Positions 18,959 to 28,140 of a stretch of 64,000 nucleotides of DNA are shown in pieces. The DNA comes from Brumicola pallidula DSM 14239 = ACAM 615 (GTDB taxonomy: Bacteria > Pseudomonadota > Gammaproteobacteria > Enterobacterales > Alteromonadaceae): positions 1 through 64,000 of the forward strand of contig NZ_AUAV01000012.1 of the NCBI RefSeq assembly GCF_000428905.1, written 5' to 3'. How positions within the stretch are numbered: position 1 is the first letter of the stretch; every line of letters begins with the position of its first letter. The notes beneath the pieces are model-generated. The model saw nothing but the letters and a program-made list of their open reading frames with translations, was not told the DNA's origin and ran no database searches. A program made the position numbers and the translations under genes.

Positions 18959-20860
18959 AGTATAAGTGGAATTAAGGCTATATGCTACCCTTCGTTACAG
19001 CTGGCTTTTAGAGTCGTTGATGGTTTTTGCGAAGATGATTTAGCAGTTTTTGCTCATAGGAAAGGTTTCAGCGTTTGAACTTCTTAAGTCTTTGGTACAG
19101 CAATATGGAAAGTTGGGTGAAGGGTGTCCTACCATTAAATAGTATATTACTTTGTATTGTGTATTGACTCAGTATCTATGCTCCAAAATTAAAATTGTGT
19201 TGAATAGTGAAGTCATGCTCCTCATCAGGTGGCGCCCGCAAGGGTGGTAATGTTGCTTGTTTAGTCGTTGGGTATTTTTTATCTAAATACTTCAGTATTT
19301 TTTGGATAACGTGGATCTAGCAGGTAATCTGTCTGCGATACAAGCGATGATGCTTACATTGTGTTGTTGGCATTTTTCGCATTCGTTAATATCTATATTG
19401 AAAACTCGTTCTGACTCGCCGGTTACCGGGCGTTGCGCCCACGTCATGCTCCTAGCATGATATGGTTTATCCAAATGTTCATCCCTTATGTTGACGAGTT
19501 TAGGGCTGTTCTTGCCTCGTTGTGATGCGGTGACTTGAGCACGAAGATTGCTGTTAGGGGCGAATACGCCGAAAAACCGGGTGAGGTTGAGTCTTGGTGG
19601 CGGAATAAGAGCGGCCAGTTTACCAATGAAATCAACTGGACTAAAGAATACATGAGTAGTGCCATCGCGATACGGGGTTTTCAATTCATAACGTACTTTT
19701 CCATGTTGCGTCATGCTTAAACGCTGCTCACTGATGGCTGGGCGGCTAATGTAACGACATAGTCTTTCTAGTTTTTCTGGCTCATCGGCATTTGCGAAGA
19801 CCCCTGCGTGTAACGAAAAGCCCGAGGTATTGGCTAACTGGCCATACTCGCCTTCTGTGCTTGCAGGCAACGTTTGCAAGGTAAACACCTTCTGCCCTTG
19901 TTGTGGCCCCATAGCAATGCGGTAGCTAACAGATGCGCCTTGCAACTGGAGTAAACTATCTTCGTCATCTACCGGCAAATTGAGGTAGCTGTTTTCCATA
20001 TCGCGCTGCACCAAGCCAACTTTCTCCAAATAGCGGGCAATGCGATGGCTGATGGTGTGGACGAGCTCTACCATATCGTTGTGACATGGTGCTTTGATGC
20101 GAGTAAACGTTGTTCCTCCCCATGAGTTTTCGTAAATAGCACCTTCTAAGAACAGCATGTGGAAGTGGATGTTTAAGTTCAGCGCGCTGCCAAAGCGTTG
20201 AATTAACGTCACCGCACCTGTCTTGGCCTGTTTATTTGAGAACCCTGCTCGATTTACAATATGCGTGGAAATGGCGCGGTGAATGATACCGGTAACCGGA
20301 TTACTAAGACTTTTCCTAATTCACTGGGATACCTTGCCAACAGTAATCTCAAAGGGATAGGCAGACTCAAAACCCACTGACGAATTGGATAGCCTAGTAG
20401 TACATCATCAACCAATAACGCCGCACTTTCGGCCATTCTTCGAGCGCCGCAGCTGGGGCAAAAACCTCTGCGCTTGCAACTAAAGGCGACCAGTTTCTCA
20501 TGTTTGCAGTCGCCACATACTACGCGTAAAAAGCCATACTCAAGTCGTCCACAACGCAAGAATTCATCAAACTCACGCTCAACATATAGGGGTAAATATT
20601 TGCCTTGTTCGGCTAAGTTGGCAGTGAATTGTGGATAATACCGTTCGACCAGTTGATACAGTAATGTAGTCTCCGGTCGGTGGCGTTTGTATTGTGCCGT
20701 TTGCTGAATTGCCAGCACCACTGCCATCCTTGATTGCGGTATAGGAATCAAAGAGTGGCTTAAGTAGATAAACTTTTCGACTGTTCATAAGACGGTATTT
20801 GCTTGCAAAGGAGAAAATACTGCATTGACTTTACAATAACCGAACGGCCGGTTCTCGCTC
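18959..20860 (-). mobile_element. IS91-family element, copy C (full length, defective)
   Basis: It has both termini: agtataagtggaattaagg at 18959 and ttacaataaccgaacggccg at about 20831-20850. The same orientation and nearly the same left 710 bp as copy B place the efflux block between two direct copies. Its transposase gene is broken in two places. Confidence 0.85.
19292..20751 (-). pseudogene. IS91 transposase, two frameshifts
   Basis: The N-terminal part (20254-20751) has the zinc region CKRRGFCPSCGARRMAES and runs out of frame at ..SELGKV because about 14 extra bases containing ccggtaaccgg (20289-20299) replace the copy A sequence. The C-terminal part (19292-20212) carries the HUH motif (LNIHFHMLFLEG) and RYISRPAISEQRL. 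It shares with copy B the extra PVTGES segment and the premature DRLPARSTLSKKY ending. It cannot make a full transposase. Confidence 0.9.
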
Positions 20861-21444
20861 AAAACGGACTGTCGAAGCATCGATTGCTTATACCGGCTGG
20901 CCGCCCATAAGGGCCTAAAGAGTACGATAGTTTAAGATTGATAAAAGTTAGATATTAGTTTTTTAAGCCATAAAACTTTACCAAATAGAATGTTTCGGTA
21001 TCAACTTTATTGTTACAATATAAGCAGCAACCATGACGTAAATATGCAACGGTTAAGTATCACCAAACAAGGACAAGTGCGCTATGAGTTGAAAACACCG
21101 TATCGAGACGGCACCGATTACCGGCTAGTACGCATGTATTCTTCTCACCAATCGATTTCATTGGCAAATTAGGCGCACTCATTCCACCACCAAGACTCAA
21201 CCCAACGTGAGCTTAAGGCAGCATGGCATAACTAAATTTTTTTAATGTGCTTCAATAATGGTAACTCAATTATTTAGAATTACCATGCTATCAGAACAAC
21301 TCGCCTTCTCCTTTAGCTATGCGCAACAGCGGGTAACTTCTGTTGTGAAGTGTTAGCGAAGGTACTCGCAGGTTAGGTATTGAGCCACGTAATAAATCAT
21401 TAAAGGCGGTGATGCTGTTAAGCGAAGCAGAAACCAACAATAAT

Positions 21445-21486
21445 AATGGTACTAATGGTACTAATGGTACTAATGGTACTAATGGT
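21445..21486 (+). repeat. 9-bp tandem repeat (aatggtact)
   Basis: Four exact units of aatggtact at 21445-21480 plus a partial aatggt. In one frame they encode Asn-Gly-Thr repeats ending at a TAA. They lie just before the group II intron. Short and perfect, so probably a slippage tract. Confidence 0.9.
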
Positions 21487-21494
21487 TAATCATT

Positions 21495-21903
21495 GTTATG
21501 CCTGTCGGGGTCGGAGACCCTGCGCATCCGAGGAAGTTCATCACACGGAACCTAGGAGATCCTAGACAAGCCCTGCATTATGCAGGGAAGGTAAGTCAAA
21601 GTTGAAAAGCCAAGGCTTACTTAGTCTAGGAAGTCGTACGAGATTATAGTACTGAGGAAGTAAATGAACAAAACAGGTAACAATGTGGCGGAATTTATGG
21701 AGGGAAGGGTCTCGACTAAGGGGAACAGTCAACAGTGCGCCGGTATCCAGACGCAGAGCTCGGAAAATACGATGTCACGTCTGCTGACTGTGCGAGAGCA
21801 ACGCTTCTACGCCAAATACCCGAAGTAGGAGCCGGATGCGTTAGTAGCGTATGTCCGGATCTGTGCGGGGGGGGTGCCGAGTGATCGGCATTCCTACCGC
21901 GAC
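21495..21903 (+). mobile_element. group II intron without its maturase body (ORF-deleted, IIC-like)
   Basis: Domain V is clear at about 21828-21862: the ggagccggatgcg strand with the AGC triad pairs with gtccggatct, closed by a gcg..cgt helix around ttagta. It is followed by a G-run, a short domain VI hairpin (gtgccgagtgatcggcat) and a cctaccgcgac end typical of bacterial group II introns. Upstream lie structured blocks such as ggggtcggagacccctg-like and agccctgcattatgcagggaag hairpins of domain I. The total is about 410 bp, so the ribozyme core is compact. The 5' boundary is approximate; the 3' boundary is better (about 21903). Confidence 0.75.
21664..21828 (+). pseudogene. remnant of the group II intron-encoded reverse transcriptase
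   Basis: A 54-codon frame starts MNKTGNNVAEFMEGRVSTKG, with the IQTQS stretch that typically opens intron maturases. It jumps to REQRFYAKYPK and stops two bases before domain V, where the maturase normally ends. The RT and X domains (about 400 codons) are missing. The join looks like one internal deletion that kept both ends, leaving a mini-intron dependent on a maturase in trans. Confidence 0.65.
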
Positions 21904-22138
21904 CTTATCGGGTAACCGACGCGTGAGATGTGAGAAATGTCAAAAGCACATTGTGACTATAATCGCTTGCATTATAGACACACTCGTCATTCACAAAATA
22001 CTGGCACATTTAGACAACACATATTCAGTATCAGCGCAAGCTCAGTTATTGCCACCGTTACGAGACCCGCCTAACGATTTCAGCATTCAGCGCGACTTCG
22101 ATTTCGGTGCACAGGCTATCAACTCAACACGATACTAG

Positions 22139-22456
22139 GAAATACATTATTTCACGGTAGGAGCTTGTGCATGCGACTCCCAAGGTTTCTGTACCAATGG
22201 ACTACCAACACAAGAATTTGACTTACGTCATTTACACAAACATCACCACAAATCCGCTTTAACAAGCATGAATCCATTCCAAAAGACAGTTGTAACAAGG
22301 GAGAGTGTATAGTGTTTATTTGTCTTATGCTCTTATGTCTTTTTTCCTTAATCAATTTGCTGCCTATCTCTATACAGTAACAGCATAATGGTCGCGGGTA
22401 TGTAAAACAGCTTCGCTATACCTTGCATCTGTGCTCTTTGTACTTTTCGCACTGAA
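22139..22456. other. non-coding stretch
   Basis: No gene recognised between the IS91 fragment and the HAAS-domain gene. Confidence 0.5.
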
Positions 22457-22939
22457 TTAATTATTAAGACTTTTTCGTTGCTTAGTAAATTGCTGACGAA
22501 TCGATAATATACTCACCACCGCCAGAGGAAATAATATAAGCATGGTAACGGTGTAGGCTTGGTCGCTTCCTTTTAACACTAAACTGCTTGCTAGCAAGGC
22601 CGCTGCCCATAATATGGCTTGTGTAAGTTGCGTTTTTTTATGTAACTTCATTACTTGTGCGCCTTGTTGTGCGCCATCGGCAATCGAACCATATTCAAAG
22701 GTACATATTTTATTTATCCAGGTTAGGTCTTGGTCAAATTGACCTTTTAAAACATCTTGATCGCCTATTTCTTTGATCGCATTGTCAAATGCATCCTTTT
22801 CACTTAAACCACGTTTGGTATGGTTTTCGATCAAACAATACAGATGATCTTTTAACTCATCTATTTTTCGATTTTTGATAGAATAAGCACTTAACACTTC
22901 CGCACACCATTGGTGAACGGCTAAATCTAGATTAAACAT
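22457..22939 (-). CDS. HAAS/permease-prefix domain membrane protein paired with PadR, 160 aa
   Basis: The N-terminal 80 residues (KIDELKDHLYCLIENHTKRGLSEKDAFDNAIKEIGD) are a small helical HAAS-like domain that commonly accompanies PadR regulators. Two transmembrane segments follow (about 103-122 and 130-147). Its start lies 2 bp after the PadR stop, so the two genes form an operon. It probably works as the membrane partner of the PadR circuit; no substrate is evident. Confidence 0.8.
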   Translation of the reverse strand: MFNLDLAVHQWCAEVLSAYSIKNRKIDELKDHLYCLIENHTKRGLSEKDAFDNAIKEIGDQDVLKGQFDQDLTWINKICTFEYGSIADGAQQGAQVMKLHKKTQLTQAILWAAALLASSLVLKGSDQAYTVTMLILFPLAVVSILSIRQQFTKQRKSLNN

Positions 22940-22941
22940 TT

Positions 22942-23265
22942 TTATTTCTCCAATTTACTTATCATGTTTGACAGTTTTTGCCATTGCTCTTGTTGTTGCT
23001 TTAACTCTGAAGTGCCCTGAGCGGATAATCGATAATACTTTCGTTTACGACCGGTATTGGCTTGACCCCAAAAAGATTCGATCCAGCCTTTTTTTTCCAT
23101 CCGATGCAAAATTGGATATAGCATGCCGTCTGCCCATTTCAATTCGCCGTCCGATAACTCATGCACTTGCTGAATAATTGCGTAGCCATAACTGTCTTCA
23201 ATACTCAAAATGGATAAGATAAGAGGGGTAGAAGATGCAGCAACCAAGTCTTTGGATAGAATCAT
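22942..23265 (-). CDS. PadR-family transcriptional repressor, 107 aa
   Basis: A winged helix with the PadR pattern: LILSILSIEDSYGYAIIQQVHELSDGELKWADGMLYPILHRMEKKGWIES..., then RKRKYYRLSAQG and a C-terminal dimerisation helix. The length is typical of the short PadR-s1 type. A perfect 11-bp inverted repeat lies 15 bp upstream and is the likely autoregulatory operator. It is co-transcribed with the membrane gene behind it. Confidence 0.92.
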   Translation of the reverse strand: MILSKDLVAASSTPLILSILSIEDSYGYAIIQQVHELSDGELKWADGMLYPILHRMEKKGWIESFWGQANTGRKRKYYRLSAQGTSELKQQQEQWQKLSNMISKLEK

Positions 23266-23280
23266 TAATTAGTACCTTGT

Positions 23281-23308
23281 AGTTCTATGTATAAGATTAC
23301 ATAGAACT
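23281..23308. promoter_or_regulatory. perfect 11-bp inverted repeat, PadR operator
   Basis: agttctatgta (23281-23291) and tacatagaact (23298-23308) are exact reverse complements across a 6-base spacer, just upstream of padR. The ATGT/ACAT cores match typical PadR sites (ATGT-N-ACAT). Confidence 0.75.
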
Positions 23309-23429
23309 GCAAGGTATGTCAAACATTTTGTTATTCAACATATTTTGATACATCACTTACTTTGAGAATTAACATGCGGCGAATAAATTTGTATATTATT
23401 TGACTAAAAAACAAATCCGTAAATAATGC

Positions 23430-23876
23430 ATGCGATGTCCAGCACAAAATTATACAACAATAGGAATGTCCATCGCAATCAGTGGCAATTCCGATAAGGT
23501 ATCTTTTCTTTTGCTGCAGCTCGCAAGCTTCTATCTTCAAGCACAAAAAGTAGGTTGTGCTGTGTACTATTACCTCAGTAATCTTGCATATGAAGGACAG
23601 TTATTTTGGGCTGAGGCTATTGAAAGCTTCGTTGTTATTAACGAGCCGTCTGCGCATTGTAGTGAATATTATGTCGTACTTTCATTCAACAACCAGTCGT
23701 TTAAACTGGGGTTATTACGTAACTTAAGAGTTGACGACATAAAGCCCAGAGCAGCAATTCTTAGTTGTGAATACAATCCAGCGACGGGCAATAAAGTGCT
23801 ATTTGACGAACCATTACAAACTGAATGTGTTAGCGTTAATTACACAGTGTCCCCAGACAAAAGTAACAAAGAGTAG
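23430..23876 (+). CDS. unknown protein, 148 aa
   Basis: An isolated frame with no recognised domain. The text is mixed alpha/beta with a hydrophobic stretch near residues 22-50 and a hydrophilic C-terminus. There is no convincing ribosome site at either ATG 23430 or ATG 23466 (MSIAISGN). It could be a real orphan or a chance frame. Confidence 0.35.
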   Translation: MRCPAQNYTTIGMSIAISGNSDKVSFLLLQLASFYLQAQKVGCAVYYYLSNLAYEGQLFWAEAIESFVVINEPSAHCSEYYVVLSFNNQSFKLGLLRNLRVDDIKPRAAILSCEYNPATGNKVLFDEPLQTECVSVNYTVSPDKSNKE

Positions 23877-24627
23877 GCTTCTCCGTCTATGATAAACCAT
23901 GCATTGATATGCCTCTTTTACCTGTAACATTGCAATTGAAACAGGGTAACTAGCGCAGGTAATGACGGTTTCGCTTTCGATTGCGGATGGAATAAACGTC
24001 AAAAACCAAACAATATAGCCAACATTTTCAATTTAAAAAGAGAGATAAATCGCTTCTATTCCGGCGCTAAACAATCGTTTTAGGCTCAAGCAGTAACGCC
24101 TTTTTACGGATGCCGCTATACGGACCTGTAACGTCATCATGATGATATAGCGCAGGCTTTCAGCATCAATATGGCCCTAGCGTTTGCTGGTGCATATTCC
24201 GCTGATGGTGAACACCCGTTCCCGCCATTTTTCAAAGAGGTGTTAACGTTGCCCCTGAATAAGAGACGCGTTTGGTTAGTTATTCCCCGTGCTATTTTAA
24301 GGGATATGGTCAATCAAATGACGTTGATAATTCATAATTTAGGTAGTTATCTTTGGTGTATTAATCGTTCAAGAGAGGCGAATGCTATTTGCTTTTAGTG
24401 AGCAAATACATATATCTTTTAGTCGGCTAAAAGGCACTTGTTGATTTGCATCCAAAACTGACCGCACCCTCCGTAGATCAGTTTTAAGTACAAATTAATA
24501 TTCTAATGTCAGTGTGTTTCTGACATAGTCTTGATTCTTTAAGACCAGCTAAATAAAACTATTTAATGTTTTACCCGAGATTTCCAGTCCACTCTAAATA
24601 CGTATTGAGTCGACGGCACGCAGGAGT
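23877..24627. other. gene-poor stretch
   Basis: Only a 75-codon frame (24171-24398) is present, with no start signal and no family resemblance. No repeats or hairpins stand out. Confidence 0.45.
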
Positions 24628-24852
24628 TTACCTGTCTTTTTTAGCTCTCACCAACAGTGTATTAATATCACAGTTGAAGTAATCACACAGCTTGTCAATA
24701 ATATCTAGGCCCACGTGATAGTCACGTTTGTTTATCATGCGCGTCAGAGTAGCTCGCCCAATACCAGCTTTTTCTGCGACTTCGTCTAGCGTAATTTTAC
24801 GCTTATCCCATTGTTCTTTATCAGCCAAGCACTGCTTTAATTTTATAATCAC
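24628..24852 (-). CDS. XRE/Cro-type HTH regulator, 74 aa
   Basis: A single helix-turn-helix domain of the Cro/C1 type: ITLDEVAEKAGIGRATLTRMIN followed by LDIIDKLCDYFNCDINTLL. The size is that of a minimal stand-alone repressor. Its upstream region contains the short dyad ttatc-N9-gataa (around 24865-24890), a possible operator. It is the last gene before a 1.3-kb gene-free stretch and points away from the island genes at 27-33 kb; it may be the island's or a lost phage's repressor. Confidence 0.85.
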   Translation of the reverse strand: MIIKLKQCLADKEQWDKRKITLDEVAEKAGIGRATLTRMINKRDYHVGLDIIDKLCDYFNCDINTLLVRAKKDR

Positions 24853-26191
24853 TAATGGTTAATTATCCTAAGAAAAGATAATATACTAATCACTTATGAT
24901 TAATATATGCTAAGTTTACTAATCGTTTGAGTTGAGCGAATTGGCTTTTCAGTGGAAAGTAATAATCATTTGAGTTTAAGTACGAGTTCCTAGAATACCT
25001 ATATCAGGTTCTTATTTTGTGGCTTTTTAAATGATTATTTGAAGTATTGGCTATACATACAATATTTAAAATCAAAGCACATTATTCAGCAAATTCAGTG
25101 CTCCTAAATGGTAAGTTTTTAATCAAAAACTAGGCAAGATATTGCGCTTAGGATATGGCAGCATTCGATACTGGGTATTGACTACGCAGGCAGTTTTAAT
25201 AGGGAGCCTTCAGTTCTAATTTATATAAAAAGTGTGTGTTAATAGCTAATTTAGACTGGCGCTTTAGAAAGTTTTTCACATGTTAACCTTAGAAATAGCT
25301 GGCTTTGGGGTTTTGATATTCAGCTTTTCGTCCCTTAAATAGTGCTTTAAATCCAACGGTGGCAGGATACTTATTTGCAGTAAATCATCATTTTTATTGA
25401 TAGGGATTACGAAAGAATAAATTGTGTTATTTATGAGTGAATAGATGTTTATATATAAATGAATCAGTCAAAGAATTACTCGTTTTACCAGTTGTTTTTG
25501 GAGGAAATATAGTCATTTAGGCGCTGTTTATTACTTGAACATTAGTCCTTTTTCAGAGAGTGTCACTGACAAGCGGTTCTGACCTCCTTTCTGCCTAGAG
25601 CTAAATCGTTACTGTCAGAAAACCTAATTCCCTAAAAACAGACTATTGTCCCCGTTACTGTCAATTTTTAAAGCTGACAGTAACGCTTGGCGTTTTCTGA
25701 CAGTAACGCATTTCAAAAACTGACAGTAACGGGGGGCAGGAGCCAATAAATAGATATTAGCGCTTTAGCGTGAGGAGCATTTGTCCGTTAGAATGCCACT
25801 CCAAATGCTAAGAATAAACTGAGACTTCTCAGTCTATTTTGTCTCTTTATAAAACTGTTTCATTCGGTCTTCGTTTGACTTCGATTATTATCAATAAAAT
25901 ACCGTTTCATTGAACAACAAATCTGACCAATAAGATCACTTCAATCTGCTTGATGCTGAGGCGTCCAATTATTTTAGAATGTGACACGGGAGCGGCAAAA
26001 TATTAATGACTAATTAATCTCAAATGTTATTTCAGTGTGTCGTTTGTTTTATTTAGATTAAGGAGTAAAAAATTGGAAGCAAATGTAGGTATCCAAAAAA
26101 TAACTACCATCTAATGCAAGGGTTTTCTTCTCGCTTCCCTGATAAAAATAATTAAGTAGTAAGACAATGATAATTAGGAAGGAATTCGTAT
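24853..26191. other. 1.3 kb without genes, holding an iteron-like array
   Basis: All frames are closed. The only structure I see is the ctgacagtaacg repeat cluster at 25607-25731. The stretch is AT-rich. Confidence 0.6.
25607..25731. repeat. iteron-like cluster of ctgacagtaacg
   Basis: Three direct copies of the 12-mer ctgacagtaacg start at 25674, 25697 and 25720, exactly 23 bp apart. Two inverted copies lie upstream: 25607-25618 exact, and 25653-25664 with one mismatch. Phased 12-mers in an AT-rich, gene-free region resemble replication-initiator iterons or a multi-site operator. No recognisable rep gene is next to it. Confidence 0.8.
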
Positions 26192-26912
26192 TTGAAAAAT
26201 AGAGAAAAAATTGCTTTATTTATCGACACAGACAATACACTGGTTGCTAAAATAGACACCATACTTTTTGAGTTAGCGCTTTGAGGTGTCGTGAACATTC
26301 TTAAAGCTTATGGGAATTGGAAGAGCTCATATCTTAAACCTTGGGAAGAAGTGCTTCATGAATTTTCTATAAAGCCTTTTAGCAATTTGATTTAACAAAA
26401 GGCTAAAATACAATAGCCATCGCTCTTGTTATTGATGCTATGGATATTCTCTACCCCAGAGATCTAGATTCAACTTGTTTAGTGTCGTCCGATTGCGACT
26501 TTACGCCACTTGTTACCCGTGCATTAGCGGATGGCAAATCCGAGATTGGATTTGGCGAACGCAAAGCAATCAGCTTTTGTTAACAGTTGTTCTAAATTTT
26601 TGTATCTTAATGATATAGAGGCGGACGACAAACCGGTTCAGAAAAAGACTCCTAATATATCAAGATCGATACCAAACTGATGATTATGTCGCGACAAGCA
26701 GCAGAGACATCTGAGGCTGATGATGGCTGGGCGAACTTAGGTATTATAGGACAGCAAATCTCAAATCAAATCATGCTTCTTTTGACCCATAGAATTATGG
26801 ATTTAAAAAACTAAATGACTTGTTTGCTGGCGTCGATTTATTTGAGATGAAACAGACTAATGGTTTCGTCTTTTGGGTAAGGGGTAAGAAGCGACCGAAA
26901 GCTAGCGGATGA
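26192..26912 (+). pseudogene. decayed NYN-domain gene, paralogue of the gene at 32608
   Basis: From TTG at 26192 the sequence follows the intact paralogue at 32608: the opening reads EKIALFIDTDN-like, then the AYGNW region, IDAMDILY, SSDCDFTPLVTRALADGK, and a C-terminal LNDLFAGVDLFEMKQ-like end. A TGA at about 26283 and several indels (near 26380-26400, 26560-26580 and 26750) break it. Upstream bases also align with those of the intact gene, indicating an old duplication. Confidence 0.85.
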
Positions 26913-27116
26913 TCTGAAACCTTAATACAAAAAGTGATATTCGTTTTATGAAATATTTTTATGTATTTTGCCTGTTTAATTATAGCGATGCCTTAGGTAG
27001 GTTCGTGAGATACAAAACCTAGCATTCCAGCATAAGATACGCTAGATATAGAGATGGCGATGCAGTTTGCGATCGTTCAATCTAACACTTAGCCTTAGTA
27101 AAAAATCGGAGCATTA

Positions 27117-27416
27117 ATGACTCAGACTCAATTTTTAGACTACTGTCGCAGTGAGCTTTTAAAAAGTTTAAATAATACGAAATCGAGAAAGCCGGACGAT
27201 AAACAAAAGTATCGCACGGAAGGACTATTGCACGCTGCTCGATTGCTGGACCTGATGTCAGCAGAAGAAGTAAGCGAGCTGATCGAAACTGAACATCAAA
27301 GTGTTTTTGGCGAAAGTGTATATCAAAGACAGGCACGTAAATCAAAACTGGCGAAATTAAAAGATATGTCGCAGGATGATTACTTTGATATTCCTGCGAT
27401 AGAACGCAACAAATAA
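27117..27416 (+). CDS. unknown small acidic/helical protein, 99 aa
   Basis: The ATG is preceded by cggag at a good distance. The protein is soluble and helical (LDYCRSELLKSLNNTK, then LHAARLLDLMSAEEVSELI), with a basic middle and an acidic end. No domain is recognised. It is in the same direction as the following island genes. Confidence 0.65.
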   Translation: MTQTQFLDYCRSELLKSLNNTKSRKPDDKQKYRTEGLLHAARLLDLMSAEEVSELIETEHQSVFGESVYQRQARKSKLAKLKDMSQDDYFDIPAIERNK

Positions 27417-27590
27417 TATTGGAAAACCAATGGCATCGGGGTGCATTGAATGTAGTCTTGATGCTGAATGACTAGTAACTTCTCTGTCATATTGCCAACT
27501 CCTACATTTTATTTCTGTGCAGTCTTACAAATGATTTTGTAATTTTAGGATACAATCCCAGTAGCTATACATCAAACAGTTAGAGAACAG

Positions 27591-27761
27591 ATGCCTGAAA
27601 AGAAAGTTAAATTTGAATTCGAAAAGCAGAATAAAAATAGTGTCCGGTATAAAGAGGTGCCTGAAGATGGAATGCCGCCCGTCATAGGCAGTATTTATGT
27701 ACAAAAATGGTTCGCTGGTGATAGTCAGAAGCTAGAAGTGGTAATCACGAAAAAAGACTGA
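27591..27761 (+). CDS. small unknown protein, 56 aa
   Basis: A clean short frame reads MPEKKVKFEFEKQNKNSVRY, then a VPEDGMPPVIGSIYVQKW segment and a final LEVVITKKD strand; it looks like a beta-meander with a proline-glycine turn. Its codon use and protein-like composition support coding. No good ribosome site is visible apart from agagaacag just upstream. Function unknown. Confidence 0.55.
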   Translation: MPEKKVKFEFEKQNKNSVRYKEVPEDGMPPVIGSIYVQKWFAGDSQKLEVVITKKD

Positions 27762-28140
27762 ACTGAAGCGGTGTTTAGTTAAGCTGTTGGGGCTAAAAGG
27801 AAAGCTTAGAGGAGGGACCGAGGTTGTTCTTATTGGACATTCGAGTATTGAAAACCAACTTGGATCCCTGCAGTGGCATAGTTAATTTGGGCATCTAACT
27901 AAACGTGTTATGAATATAGGAGTCTCGCATTCAACTGATTACTTTTTGATAAAACAAAGTAAAGGAGCATGGCTGAATCTGAACCAAAACCTCAGTTGGA
28001 TGTTTAGGTTTTTGTATATCTACCTAACAACATTCATACCTAACAATAATTAAAATCGGATACGGTGATATACACTCCAGTTTAATAGCCATGAATGGTT
28101 AATTGAAATAGTAAACTTACAGCACACGGAAGGTATCGAG
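27762..28140. other. non-coding stretch
   Basis: No gene recognised. It ends in the ribosome site of the next gene (ggaagg at about 28128). Confidence 0.5.

Larger units (their letters stand above)
21040..22138 (+). pseudogene. scrambled IS91 transposase fragment on the plus strand
   Basis: Two pieces of the same transposase lie in order: 21040-21206 (RLSITKQGQVRYELKTPYRD, then FIGKLGALIPPPRLNPT) and about 21925-22138 (CEKCQKHIVTIIACIIDTLV to DFDFGA). About 60 codons between them are replaced by 720 bp holding an unknown segment, a short tandem repeat and a group II intron. The first piece also has about 16 extra bases with ccgattaccgg at 21114-21124. Orientation is opposite to copies A-C. 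Confidence 0.85.

Noticed and set aside
21445-21486. Tandem aatggtact repeat considered as a CRISPR or VNTR array
   Set aside because: The 9-bp units have no spacers, so not CRISPR; too short to claim more than a slippage tract.
24171-24398. 75-codon plus-strand frame
   Set aside because: No ribosome site, no recognisable protein character, no conserved neighbour.
25607-25731. Calling the iteron-like array a replication origin
   Set aside because: No initiator gene or DnaA boxes recognised nearby; kept as a repeat with an open interpretation.
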